DNA of 58,889 bases. Source: Nitrospirota bacterium (lineage in GTDB: Bacteria; Nitrospirota; Thermodesulfovibrionia; Thermodesulfovibrionales; JdFR-85). The translations under genes were made by a program, and so were the position numbers. The DNA is taken from assembly GCA_015492645.1 (NCBI GenBank), contig WGER01000073.1:1-58889 (forward strand). Reading direction: 5' to 3'. Below are positions 10,184 through 18,355 of this stretch, piece by piece (the stretch's first letter is position 1; each line of letters opens with the position of its first letter). The notes below the pieces were generated by a model. That model had not been told where the DNA came from. It was given only the letters and a program-made list of their open reading frames with translations, and searched no databases.

Positions 10184-10923
10184 TTCTTAACCCCACTAAA
10201 CATCTCCACCTGAACATCCTTGAGTCTTTCAAGGGCAAACTCATAGTATTCTCTGACGATTTCAAAACCTATAAAATGCCGTCCAAGGCTTTTTGCCACT
10301 ACTGCAACGGTGCCTGAACCAATGAAAGGGTCTAAAACCACATCTTCAGGGTCAGAACTGTAAAGGAGAATCTTCTTCACAAGTTCTACTGGTAATTTTG
10401 TAGGGGTCTTTATCTTTCCTGTCCAGTATTCTCGTTTTATTACCCACACATCCTCTGGATAGTGTTCAATTTTGTTAAATTTATATGATTTTTCGTCCTT
10501 TGCCACAAAGAGTATATGGTAATGACTGGTGACAAATCTCCTCTTGGTGTAAACACCAAACTGGTATTTCCAGATAATATGATTAAGTGTTACAAACCCA
10601 ACTTCTTCGATAGCATTTAATATATCCCTCAGGTTTGTCCAGCCAGAAAAGACATACATAGAACCTGTTTTTTTTAATATCCGATAGACTTCATTCATCC
10701 AATTGACGGTAAACTGATAATACTGATCTTGAGGGATTTCATTGTATCCTTCAAGAACCCTTGTCTGAGTGCGGTTATAATTGCTCCTTTTAGCTCTGAA
10801 GTCTATTGCAAAAGGTGGGTCTGTAACAACTAAATCAACAGATGCATCAGGCATCTGTGTCATCATCTCTACACAGTCACCACAGTAGATACGGTCTATT
10901 TCAAATGGTCCGAGAGACTTCAT
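10180..10923 (-). CDS. DNA methyltransferase, beta class (N4-cytosine or N6-adenine)
   Basis: A 247-residue SAM-dependent DNA methyltransferase. Motif IV (TDPPF, residues 34-38) precedes motif I (DPFIGSGT, about residues 200-207, followed by GRHFIGFEI), the order of the beta class; TPTKLPVELVKKIL is the motif X region. DPPF does not separate N4mC from N6mA. I take the ATG at 10923, which overlaps the nth stop as ATGA and begins MKSLGPFEID; an ATG at 10944 would overlap nth by 25 bases. The gene is AT-rich like the next one and unlike nth, pointing to joint acquisition. The target sequence is not predictable. Confidence 0.88.
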   Translation of the reverse strand: MKSLGPFEIDRIYCGDCVEMMTQMPDASVDLVVTDPPFAIDFRAKRSNYNRTQTRVLEGYNEIPQDQYYQFTVNWMNEVYRILKKTGSMYVFSGWTNLRDILNAIEEVGFVTLNHIIWKYQFGVYTKRRFVTSHYHILFVAKDEKSYKFNKIEHYPEDVWVIKREYWTGKIKTPTKLPVELVKKILLYSSDPEDVVLDPFIGSGTVAVVAKSLGRHFIGFEIVREYYEFALERLKDVQVEMFSGVKK

Positions 10924-11543
10924 CTCTTCCCTTCCCACGGACACTCATTATACAGCAGACATCTTCTGCAATCAGGGGATTTTGCCTTACAGATATATCT
11001 GCCATGAAGTATCATCGCAAGGTTCACTTTTATCCAGTCTTCCTGCTTGAAGTATCTCTTTAGCGCCTCTTCCACCTCCTCTGGCTTCTGTGAGTTCGCT
11101 ATACCAAGCCTGTTGGATACCCTGAGGACATGGGTGTCCACTGCAATTGCAGGTATACCAAAGGCCGAGCCGAGGACCACACTGGCGGTCTTACGCCCTA
11201 CCCCAGGAAGTCCCACCAGTTCTTCCATCGTTTTCGGGACTTCACCACCGTATTTATCCACAAGCACCTTGCATGCCTTCACGATATTCTTTGCCTTCTG
11301 TCCTGCATAGTTTATCCCTTTTAACTCGGAGGCAAGGGTCTCAGGTGAGACCCTTGCATAATCCTCTGCAGACCTGTACTTCTTGAACAGGTTCTTGGTA
11401 ATCTCATTCACCTTTCTGTCAGTGCTCTGTGCACTAAGTATAGTGGCTATAAGGAGTTCCAGAGGGGTCGTGAAGTTCAATTCAATCCTTGGTTCTGGAA
11501 ACTCCCTGAGCAGGGCCTCCCTTATCCTTTCTGCCTTCGACAT
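10920..11543 (-). CDS. nth: Endonuclease III (DNA glycosylase/AP lyase)
   Basis: A 207-residue, full-length Nth that removes oxidised pyrimidines and nicks at the abasic site. LVGLPGVGRKTASVVLGSA holds the helix-hairpin-helix with the catalytic lysine, AVDTHVLRVSNRLG the catalytic aspartate, and C-x6-C-x2-C-x5-C near the C-terminus the 4Fe-4S cluster. Composition matches the housekeeping genes. It starts 1 base after the UPF0173 stop, and its stop overlaps the methyltransferase start, so this repair enzyme is coupled to a methyltransferase and a second glycosylase-like protein. Confidence 0.97.
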   Translation of the reverse strand: MSKAERIREALLREFPEPRIELNFTTPLELLIATILSAQSTDRKVNEITKNLFKKYRSAEDYARVSPETLASELKGINYAGQKAKNIVKACKVLVDKYGGEVPKTMEELVGLPGVGRKTASVVLGSAFGIPAIAVDTHVLRVSNRLGIANSQKPEEVEEALKRYFKQEDWIKVNLAMILHGRYICKAKSPDCRRCLLYNECPWEGKR

Positions 11544-11544
11544 C

Positions 11545-12246
11545 TTACTGCTGTTTGAGAATCACCACCTCGATCTTTCCCTTCAGGGCATTTGCAAACT
11601 TCTCAGCATCACCTATACCACCCACTATAGCCCCGTAATGCATTGGTATCGCCACCTTTGGCTTGATATCAAGGGCCGCCTGAACCGCCTCCTCTGCTGT
11701 CATCACATAGGTGCCACTTACTGGCAGCAGAGCCACATCCACATCCCTGAAGGTCTTCATCTCAGGGATATAGTCCGTATCTCCGGCAATATAGATCCTC
11801 TTTCCATCAACAGTGAATATGTATCCAACCCAACCCCTGTCCTTTGGATGGAACTTCTTGTTTGTGTTGTAGGCAGGCACTGCCTCGATATCAACCCCCT
11901 TGATAGTGATCATATCCCCTGGTTTTACTATTCTGACATCACCTGTGAGTTTTGATGCACAGTCAGCAGTGGCAACAATTACAGTATCAGGCCCCTGAAT
12001 CTTCTTTACATCGTCGGGAGAACAATGGTCATAATGCTCGTGGGTTATAAGTATGATATCGGCATTATCAGAACGCCTGAGTTGGAAGGGATCAGTGTAG
12101 AGCACTACTTCCTTTCCCACCACCTTAAAGGTGTCATGGCCAAGCCAATAGATATTTTCTACCATTTTGGATACCTCCTTTCCTCCAGAATTACACGGTA
12201 TTGTGATAAGCAATAAAAACATAGCAATTTTTAATAAGATCCTCAT
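11545..12246 (-). CDS. Exported UPF0173-type metallo-beta-lactamase-fold hydrolase
   Basis: A 233-residue protein with a hydrophobic N-terminal signal (residues 4-19), then a metallo-hydrolase domain. THEHYDHCSPDD carries the HxHxDH zinc motif; later metal ligands are in YIAGDTDYIPEM and IPMHYGA. The UPF0173 family lacks a settled substrate and is usually cytoplasmic, so the signal peptide is notable. The cysteine after the hydrophobic segment is preceded by proline, so a lipoprotein is unlikely. GGAGGG precedes the ATG. It is the first gene of the long minus-strand operon that continues into nth. Confidence 0.88.
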   Translation of the reverse strand: MRILLKIAMFLLLITIPCNSGGKEVSKMVENIYWLGHDTFKVVGKEVVLYTDPFQLRRSDNADIILITHEHYDHCSPDDVKKIQGPDTVIVATADCASKLTGDVRIVKPGDMITIKGVDIEAVPAYNTNKKFHPKDRGWVGYIFTVDGKRIYIAGDTDYIPEMKTFRDVDVALLPVSGTYVMTAEEAVQAALDIKPKVAIPMHYGAIVGGIGDAEKFANALKGKIEVVILKQQ

Positions 12247-12596
12247 ATTACCCTCCTTTCACTGGAATTATTTCAATTTTAACTCAATCTATCGCTCTTG
12301 GGCAATGAGATTCCACCGGGTTGGTATTAGACTATAATAAGCGGCAGGAACTCCCACAAAATCAGGTTTTGAGGTGGCTGTGATAGTCTCAGAGAACAGG
12401 CCCTGTAGTAACACACCAGAGGTTTACCGATTGACTTTATTACTCAACGTTGACACCCTATCACAAAAATATCATCAATAAATGACATTCTACCTCTTTA
12501 CCTCCAGGAGGCATATCTTTTCATAATAATCAAATTTGAGGGTAATATATTTGAATTTTCTCACCTTTTTGGTTTAAGATACACAGAAGAGGCTAT
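12247..12596. other. Non-coding stretch upstream of the UPF0173 operon
   Basis: No open frame with coding character was found on either strand. It must hold the promoter of the minus-strand operon. The bases are AT-rich with scattered TTGAC-like words (for example near 12432 and 12459), but no promoter pair can be assigned with confidence. Confidence 0.5.
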
Positions 12597-12841
12597 CATA
12601 TGCAGGAGACGGTAGAGAGGATGGCAAAGAACTCATCTATTGCAGGAACAACTTGATGGATACCGTAAGGAGACAAAAGATCTGAACTGAAAAAGGAGAG
12701 AATGATAGATCAATGGACTAAGAAAGGGAAGTGAAGGAGCAAATCCATGCCCTGAGGCAGAAATATAAAGAGGACATTCGGAGTATAAATGCAAGGATTG
12801 ACCAGATTATCCCCATGCTTGCAGGTCTCCATCAGAGATAA
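12597..12841 (+). pseudogene. Possible decayed coiled-coil ORF
   Basis: Fragments of plausible coding sequence sit in different frames. An ATG near 12600 gives MQETVERMAKNSS before a stop. A second frame gives ELKKERMIDQWTKKGK. A third, from about 12722 or GTG 12731, gives EREVKEQIHALRQKY and continues through SINARIDQIIPMLAG to a TAA at 12839. Together they resemble a short Lys/Glu-rich helical protein broken by frameshifts. The final piece could also be a small gene of about 36 codons. It ends 16 bases before the next gene. Confidence 0.3.
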
Positions 12842-12856
12842 TGACCTCTTCCGGAT

Positions 12857-13507
12857 ATGAACCTTACTACACTACCCAGAGACCTCTCCTTCTGGGACCA
12901 ATTTGCCCCCTATTATGAGCAATGGGCAGCATGTTCAGGCTATCATCAGCCCATACTCCATGACCTCGCCTCAATGGTGGAGGTTGGCTGGCGGGTCCTT
13001 GACATAGGAGCAGCCACCGGGACACTTGCCATACCTCTTGCATCCCTCGGGTGCAGGGTGACCGCCCTGGAACCCTCCAGAGGCATGAGAGAGATACTCC
13101 TGAAAAAGATCAGAGAGTTAAACATTGCGGAGATAGAGGTAGTTCCTCTTAGGTGGGAAGAGTATGAGAGTAGAGAAGAACTTGACCTGATTATTGCTTC
13201 AAACAGCCTCCATCTCTTCAGGGGTGGACTGCTTGAAGGGGCCAGAAAGGCGTTCAGACACAAACCTGCCTACTTCTGCCTTATAACAGAGACAGAGGGG
13301 TTCCCGATAGACTTCAGGGCTATTGATGCCATTGCCGATGGATATCAGTTTCTCTATATAAAGACCATAGAAACCAGAAGCCTCTGCACAGATGAGAGTG
13401 CATTAGAGTTATTAAAGGCTTATGTGGCTGATTCCTCGTTTCTCTCAGGTGAGCGAACAAGGCTATCGGTACTCTGGTGGGAGAGGCAGGATCATTCAGA
13501 TGGCTGA
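12857..13507 (+). CDS. Class I SAM-dependent methyltransferase
   Basis: A 216-residue protein with the Rossmann-fold SAM motif LDIGAATGTLAIPLASLG (about residues 46-63), then TALEPS (motif II) and LDLIIASNSLHLF (motif post-II). The substrate is unknown. Its last 8 bases overlap the start of a family 2 glycosyltransferase, so methylation of a surface glycan or its lipid carrier is a reasonable inference. There is no strong Shine-Dalgarno sequence. Confidence 0.85.
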   Translation: MNLTTLPRDLSFWDQFAPYYEQWAACSGYHQPILHDLASMVEVGWRVLDIGAATGTLAIPLASLGCRVTALEPSRGMREILLKKIRELNIAEIEVVPLRWEEYESREELDLIIASNSLHLFRGGLLEGARKAFRHKPAYFCLITETEGFPIDFRAIDAIADGYQFLYIKTIETRSLCTDESALELLKAYVADSSFLSGERTRLSVLWWERQDHSDG

Positions 13508-14402
13508 GGGTCTAAGAGAAAGACTCCTTAGAGCACTGATAAGAGATGTTCCCTCAGGGGATCTGGATGCCTATCTTCCAGAAAACAGATTGAAAGTGAG
13601 TTGTATCATCGTCTTCTGGAAGAGGGTCCATCTTCTTGAAACAGTATTGCGGTGCCTCAATGAGCAGGAATTTGATAAAGAGGAGTTTGAGGTGATCCTT
13701 GTGGAAGACAGGGGTGGCTCCCCCGAAGGCAGAAAGGTTTACCGGATGTTTCCGTCTCTCAATATAAAATACCTCTCACCTTCAAAGGGCTGGGGCAGAA
13801 TGGGTTACATGAGGAACTTTGGCCTTTCACATGCATCTGGAGAAGTTGTTGTCTTCCTGGATGACGATACGGTAATCCTCCAGAGAGACTTCTTGAAGAG
13901 GGTATATGATGCGTTCCAGGACGACAGGGAACTGATGGCCGTTCTCCCCAGGGGTGAGGCATCTTACTGTCTTTTGCAGAGTAGATATTCCTATCATGAC
14001 CCCCATTTTTTTACAAACAGGTGTGTGGCCTACAGAAGGACATGTCTTATCGCTCTGAAGGGCTTTGACAGTAGTTTCATTGGTCAGGAAGATGTGGAAT
14101 TCACCATCAGATTTCTTCTCAGGAGATTCAAATACAGAAAGGCTCCATACATAAGATATCTTCATCCTCCCCTTATAGTGAATTCTTTAGCAAAACCAAA
14201 GGCAGTTGGACTTTCCTTCAGCAGGTCAAAATACAGCCCTATTGCCAAAATCTTCCTTTTCCTGAACGGAATAAGATGGTTACCAAGGGCATTCTATCCA
14301 AATAAAAAAAACATCTATATGAGCAGATTTGCCCTCGGGTTTGCGATCGGGTTTATACAGGGGGTATTCGGCTCTGGAGATGTAAACTACAGAGACTCTT
14401 AG
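13500..14402 (+). CDS. Family 2 glycosyltransferase
   Basis: A 300-residue GT-A-fold glycosyltransferase. I choose the ATG at 13500, inside the end of the methyltransferase gene (8-base overlap), because the frame upstream of it repeats the methyltransferase region without family similarity. KVSCIIVFWKRVHLLETVL starts the nucleotide-binding fold, VVFLDDDTV is the DxD metal/UDP-sugar motif, and FIGQEDVEFTIRF is the acceptor-side ED motif. A weak hydrophobic patch lies at the C-terminus (FALGFAIGFIQGVFG). Donor and acceptor are unknown. Its TAG overlaps the TAA of the opposing glf gene. Confidence 0.88.
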   Translation: MAEGLRERLLRALIRDVPSGDLDAYLPENRLKVSCIIVFWKRVHLLETVLRCLNEQEFDKEEFEVILVEDRGGSPEGRKVYRMFPSLNIKYLSPSKGWGRMGYMRNFGLSHASGEVVVFLDDDTVILQRDFLKRVYDAFQDDRELMAVLPRGEASYCLLQSRYSYHDPHFFTNRCVAYRRTCLIALKGFDSSFIGQEDVEFTIRFLLRRFKYRKAPYIRYLHPPLIVNSLAKPKAVGLSFSRSKYSPIAKIFLFLNGIRWLPRAFYPNKKNIYMSRFALGFAIGFIQGVFGSGDVNYRDS

Positions 14403-15493
14403 GCCTTTGCAAGTGTCCTGAACAGATCCAGGGCTCGCTTGACCACCTGATCCATGTTGTAGTATCTGTATTCTGCAAGCCTTCCAATGAAATAGACAGA
14501 GTCCAATTTTTCGGCCTTCTTCTGGTATTTCTTATAAACCTCCAGGGCATCTTCCGCAGGCATTGGATAGTAGGGTTCTCCATCCACCAATGGATACTCC
14601 TTTGCAATGGTTGTCTTGGGATGTCTCTGTAGAGTCATATGTTTGAACTCGGTAATCCTCGTAAACTCAAAGTCGTTAGGATAATTCACAACGGCAACCT
14701 CCTGAAAATACTCAATATCATGGGTTTCAAACTGAAAGGAGAGACTCCTGTAAGGGAGTTTCCCGAACTGATAGTCAAAAAAATAATCAATGGGGCCTGT
14801 GTATATCATTTTATCAAAACTGATATCCTCCACCACTTCTTTATAATCTGTGTTAAGCAAGAGTTCAATGTTTTTGTGTTTGAGCATCCTTTTAAAAAGT
14901 TCAGTGTATCCATTCTTGGGGAGTCCCTGGTATTTATCACTGAAGTATCGGTCGTCATCGTTGAATCTTACAGGAATACGCCTTGTCACCTCAGGCCTGA
15001 GTTCTTCAGGATAAACTCCCCACTGCTTGTAAGTATAGTTTTTGTAAAACTTTTCATAAAAATATTCTCCAACCTGAGAAACAACCACATCCCGGGCATT
15101 TCTCACTGCATTCACCTGAACCTTTACTGAATCAAAATACTCTTTTACCTGAGTTTCAGAAAGGTTCTTCCCCAGAAGGGTATTGACCGTTACACGATTG
15201 ATCGGGATTGGGACCTTCTTCCCATCCACATAGGCGAGCACCCGATGTACATATCCATTCCACTCTGTAAATTGTGATAGATACCGCCATACCTCGTAGT
15301 AGTTGGTATGAAAGATATGGGGACCGTATTTATGGACAAGAATACCATGCTCATCGTAATAGTCGTAGGCATTGCCTCCAATATGGTCTCTTTTTTCAAC
15401 AAGCAGGACCCTTTTGTCAAGTTGCGTGGCAATCCGCTCGGCAATGACAGTTCCTGAAAAACCAGCACCAACCACGAGAAAGTTATATCTCAT
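14399..15493 (-). CDS. glf: UDP-galactopyranose mutase
   Basis: A 364-residue FAD enzyme that converts UDP-galactopyranose to UDP-galactofuranose. The start MRYNFLVVGAGFSGTVIAER is the FAD-binding Rossmann motif, VEKRDHIGGNAYDYYDEHG the second FAD segment, and GPHIFHTN, YTYKQWGVYPEEL and FIGRLAEYRYYNMDQVV are conserved UGM blocks. The start at 15493 removes 17 unrelated residues and overlaps the previous gene by 11 bases. Its presence implies galactofuranose in the surface polysaccharide; the adjacent GT2 is a candidate galactofuranosyltransferase. Confidence 0.96.
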   Translation of the reverse strand: MRYNFLVVGAGFSGTVIAERIATQLDKRVLLVEKRDHIGGNAYDYYDEHGILVHKYGPHIFHTNYYEVWRYLSQFTEWNGYVHRVLAYVDGKKVPIPINRVTVNTLLGKNLSETQVKEYFDSVKVQVNAVRNARDVVVSQVGEYFYEKFYKNYTYKQWGVYPEELRPEVTRRIPVRFNDDDRYFSDKYQGLPKNGYTELFKRMLKHKNIELLLNTDYKEVVEDISFDKMIYTGPIDYFFDYQFGKLPYRSLSFQFETHDIEYFQEVAVVNYPNDFEFTRITEFKHMTLQRHPKTTIAKEYPLVDGEPYYPMPAEDALEVYKKYQKKAEKLDSVYFIGRLAEYRYYNMDQVVKRALDLFRTLAKA

Positions 15494-16898
15494 CTTTATA
15501 CCTGAAACTAAAGAGATAAATGATTGGCAGGAGAATAAGAGCAATAATATCTCCCAATATTACAGAAGCCACCACTTTCCACAGATTGAAAATACCATTT
15601 TTAGATAAGACAAATTCATCAGTTTCTGAGTTGAATACTAAGTGTTTTTTAACACAGTAGACAAAAGGAGAGTTATATTTATTACTTGTACTTATGCCTA
15701 TCTCATGCATAGAAAAAAGCAGTTTTAAAAATAAGGTTGCCTTCTTAAAATTAGAGTCTCTGAAGATATCAAAGGTGACAATTCTGTCAACCTGCATTTT
15801 GTCAAAGAGTGGGCTCCTGTCTTTCTGGATTATCAGGGTAATATGGGCATTCTCTGAGATTTTTCTCACCTTTTCTATTACTCTATGGATCTCATCGTAT
15901 GTGCCCTCAGGAAAAATTAGAACTTTTTTAAAGTGTTTCAATTGAGATGAATTTATGTTTTCTTGTTTTTCCTGTCCGGTTTTTACAGGACCATGTTCTA
16001 ATTTGTAAAATCTATTAAAAAGAAAGTCACGGATGGAATAAATGAGGAGCCTGGCCTTGTAGAATTTCTTTTCTAAAACGAAAAAGACCATCGATTCCAT
16101 ATTCAATTTAAGTAAAAAGAACATGAAAATGAGGCGTTTTATTCCATTTAACCTTTTACTCATTATTAACAGTCCATTTCTGAAATCATAATAAAGGATA
16201 AGGGGGTTGAATCCTTTTTCAACACCATGAAATACACGGGATGAAAAAACTGAAACAACTCTATATCCATTCTCCTTAAACCTTAAGCAAAGGTCTATAT
16301 CATCCCAGTGAAGAAAAAACCTTCCATCCATAAATCCTGTCTTTTTCAGGGCATCCACTCTGATAAGGGCAGAACAGGCCGCAACATAATCCGTCTCTAT
16401 AATGTTTGTACCCCTGTAATCATTTTCATTAATATACCTAAGGTGGGGAGTCCATGTTACGGAATGCCAGTGTATGAATCCTCCCGCTTCAACTAATAAG
16501 TTTCTTCTGTCTGGACTCATTATTCTTGAGCCAGCGATCCCAATCTCTGGATTCGTCTCCATTGCTTTGACGAGTTCTATTAGCGTTTTTCTCTCCACCT
16601 CTGCATCATTGTCAAGCAACCATATGTATTTACAATCAGTATTCTCAAGTGCATACTTAATCCCTGTATTAAATCCACCGGTGCCGCCCAGGTTTTCTTT
16701 GTTTACAATTAAGGCTACTTCAGGAAAATTCTTTCGAATTACCTCAACAGAACCATCTGTTGAGGCATTGTCAACAACAATTATTTCATAGTTATCATAC
16801 TCTATTGTTTTAAGAGAGGCTAATAATTTTAGAACATCCTCCCTCTTGTTCCAGTTTACTATAACTATGGAGACCTTAGGATTCGCTACTCTAACCAA
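15483..16898 (-). CDS. Family 2 glycosyltransferase, possible galactofuranosyltransferase, with C-terminal extension
   Basis: A 471-residue protein. Residues 1-290 are a GT2 domain: VSIVIVNWNKREDVLKLL, VDNASTDGS, NLGGTGGFNTGIKYALE, the metal motif LLDNDAEV and HWDDIDLCLRF. The remaining 180 residues are of unclear origin and end in a hydrophobic segment (VVASVILGDIIALILLPIIYLF), so the protein is probably membrane-attached. The start is TTG at 16898 with a weak ribosome site. The gene is AT-rich, like the sulfotransferase before it. Adjacency and overlap with glf suggest UDP-galactofuranose as donor; this is inference. Confidence 0.85.
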   Translation of the reverse strand: MVRVANPKVSIVIVNWNKREDVLKLLASLKTIEYDNYEIIVVDNASTDGSVEVIRKNFPEVALIVNKENLGGTGGFNTGIKYALENTDCKYIWLLDNDAEVERKTLIELVKAMETNPEIGIAGSRIMSPDRRNLLVEAGGFIHWHSVTWTPHLRYINENDYRGTNIIETDYVAACSALIRVDALKKTGFMDGRFFLHWDDIDLCLRFKENGYRVVSVFSSRVFHGVEKGFNPLILYYDFRNGLLIMSKRLNGIKRLIFMFFLLKLNMESMVFFVLEKKFYKARLLIYSIRDFLFNRFYKLEHGPVKTGQEKQENINSSQLKHFKKVLIFPEGTYDEIHRVIEKVRKISENAHITLIIQKDRSPLFDKMQVDRIVTFDIFRDSNFKKATLFLKLLFSMHEIGISTSNKYNSPFVYCVKKHLVFNSETDEFVLSKNGIFNLWKVVASVILGDIIALILLPIIYLFSFRYKDEI

Positions 16899-17836
16899 TG
16901 TCTTAGATCTCTATTAATTAATTCCTGAAGTTTGAGTATATCCTCACGGTAGAGTTTTTTAAGATATTCACGTGTCTCTTTTTTTATTCTTGGCTTGTAA
17001 AGATTTTTTACTTTTAAAAATTCCACCATTCTTCCTAACTGTTCCTCTGTAAAAAATATATTTAAAAGAGATTTTGTTTTCTCTTTTAAAGGATTGGAAT
17101 TTATTAAAAAATTGTGGAATCTTCTACTCAAAGGAACGCCTGAAATGTTATATTTTGCTGATGTATCTTGGACGAAATTGGGATCAACCTCTAAAAAAGT
17201 ATATATTTCCTTTAAAAGCGTAGACGGGGCATTCTGCAAATCCTCATACAAACAAACCTTCACTTTTTCAAAACTGTTAAGATATGCCTTAACTTGAGCA
17301 TAATAAAATCCTACATCTTTATAAAACCATATAAATTCCCAGTTTTTTTTCATCCGCTCCTCTTCCCTTTCCAAGGCTTCCTCAAAAGAAAGTCTCTCCC
17401 TACCATCTCTTACAAGATGAAGGTAAGCAGAATATGCTCTTTCTACTGGGTTTCGGAGAATGATAATTATTTTTGGCTCTCTAAGAAACTTCTTTATATA
17501 GTGTATTGAGTCTTCGTAATAGTATAGATTATCTGCACTTGCCTCTCCTATAGCTTTTTCTAAGGTTACCTTTTTAAACAATAAACAGTAATCTTCAAAT
17601 CTTTTTATAATTTTTTTCTCAATCTCATAGTCACCTGGTCCATTAAAAGGATATTTCAGAAAGTTAGAAGTTATAAATTTTGGTTCTTTAACTGGACTCA
17701 TGTAAATTTCGGGATGAGCCTTTAAAAAGTAATATAAAGCGGTGGTTCCACTCTTAGCTGCCCCGACGATTAGAAAGTTGGGCAGTTTTATTTCCCTTGA
17801 GATCGTGTTTTCAAGCCTTACATTCTCTGACTTCAT
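16886..17836 (-). CDS. Sulfotransferase (PAPS-dependent family)
   Basis: A 316-residue protein with the 5'-phosphosulfate-binding loop FLIVGAAKSGTTALYYFLKA (about residues 21-40) and the 3'-phosphate region IIILRNPVERAYSAYLHLV, both typical of sulfotransferase domains. The family moves sulfate from PAPS to a hydroxyl, here probably on a glycan, given the glycosyltransferases around it. It is strongly AT-rich and may be horizontally acquired. The start overlaps the upstream coiled-coil gene as ATGA, and its end overlaps the GT2 start by 13 bases. Confidence 0.9.
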   Translation of the reverse strand: MKSENVRLENTISREIKLPNFLIVGAAKSGTTALYYFLKAHPEIYMSPVKEPKFITSNFLKYPFNGPGDYEIEKKIIKRFEDYCLLFKKVTLEKAIGEASADNLYYYEDSIHYIKKFLREPKIIIILRNPVERAYSAYLHLVRDGRERLSFEEALEREEERMKKNWEFIWFYKDVGFYYAQVKAYLNSFEKVKVCLYEDLQNAPSTLLKEIYTFLEVDPNFVQDTSAKYNISGVPLSRRFHNFLINSNPLKEKTKSLLNIFFTEEQLGRMVEFLKVKNLYKPRIKKETREYLKKLYREDILKLQELINRDLRHWLE

Positions 17837-18297
17837 TTGTCCTGTCTATTTTCAATAACCCACCTCTCACTTTTGTCACCAAAAGGGAGTCTCATAGAAA
17901 GCGTGAGTATAAAGGAAAAAACCTTTCTTCTAAATATATTCTCCACTGAAGTGATCCCACAAGCCAAAGAGAGTTTCCTGATCTCCTCCTCTGTCCTCTT
18001 CTGTGCCTCAGCAAGTTCCTCAACAGCCTTCTCAAACCTTGTCAGTCTCTCCTCACTTCTCTTCTGCGCCTCGGCAAGTTCCTTTACCGTTACTCTCAGT
18101 TCAGCAACCTCCTGTTCTGTCCTCTGCTGGGCCTCGGCAAGTGATTGAACTGCCTTTTTCAGTTCACTAAAGTCCTCCCTTGTTACCATATTGGCAAGTT
18201 CACTGTAGATCTTTCCCACGATACTCGCCAGTTTTCTGGCGACATCCTCAGGAAGGCTCTCCTTCAACTCTTCAAATATCTGAAAGGTATCAATCAT
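17833..18297 (-). CDS. Coiled-coil protein with 21-residue repeats, probably a truncated DUF3782-like protein
   Basis: A 154-residue protein. The N-terminus (IFEELKESLPEDVARKLASI and VTREDFSELKKAV) resembles proteins in which a coiled coil precedes a C-terminal PD-(D/E)xK nuclease-like domain. Residues about 57-115 hold three near-copies of a 21-residue unit starting LAEAQ(K/Q)R(T/S)E. After residue 115 the sequence (LACGITSVENIF and on) no longer looks like the family and there is no nuclease domain, so the gene seems cut short and joined to unrelated sequence. Its stop overlaps the sulfotransferase ATG, so it may still be translated. Confidence 0.55.
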   Translation of the reverse strand: MIDTFQIFEELKESLPEDVARKLASIVGKIYSELANMVTREDFSELKKAVQSLAEAQQRTEQEVAELRVTVKELAEAQKRSEERLTRFEKAVEELAEAQKRTEEEIRKLSLACGITSVENIFRRKVFSFILTLSMRLPFGDKSERWVIENRQDK

Positions 18298-18355
18298 AAA
18301 TAGATTATATAGGTATTTAAATGCTTATATCAACATTGTTATTTGACAGGTGTGG

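Noticed and set aside
11545..12246. Lipoprotein signal on the UPF0173 hydrolase
   Set aside because: The cysteine is preceded by Ile-Pro, which does not fit a lipobox.
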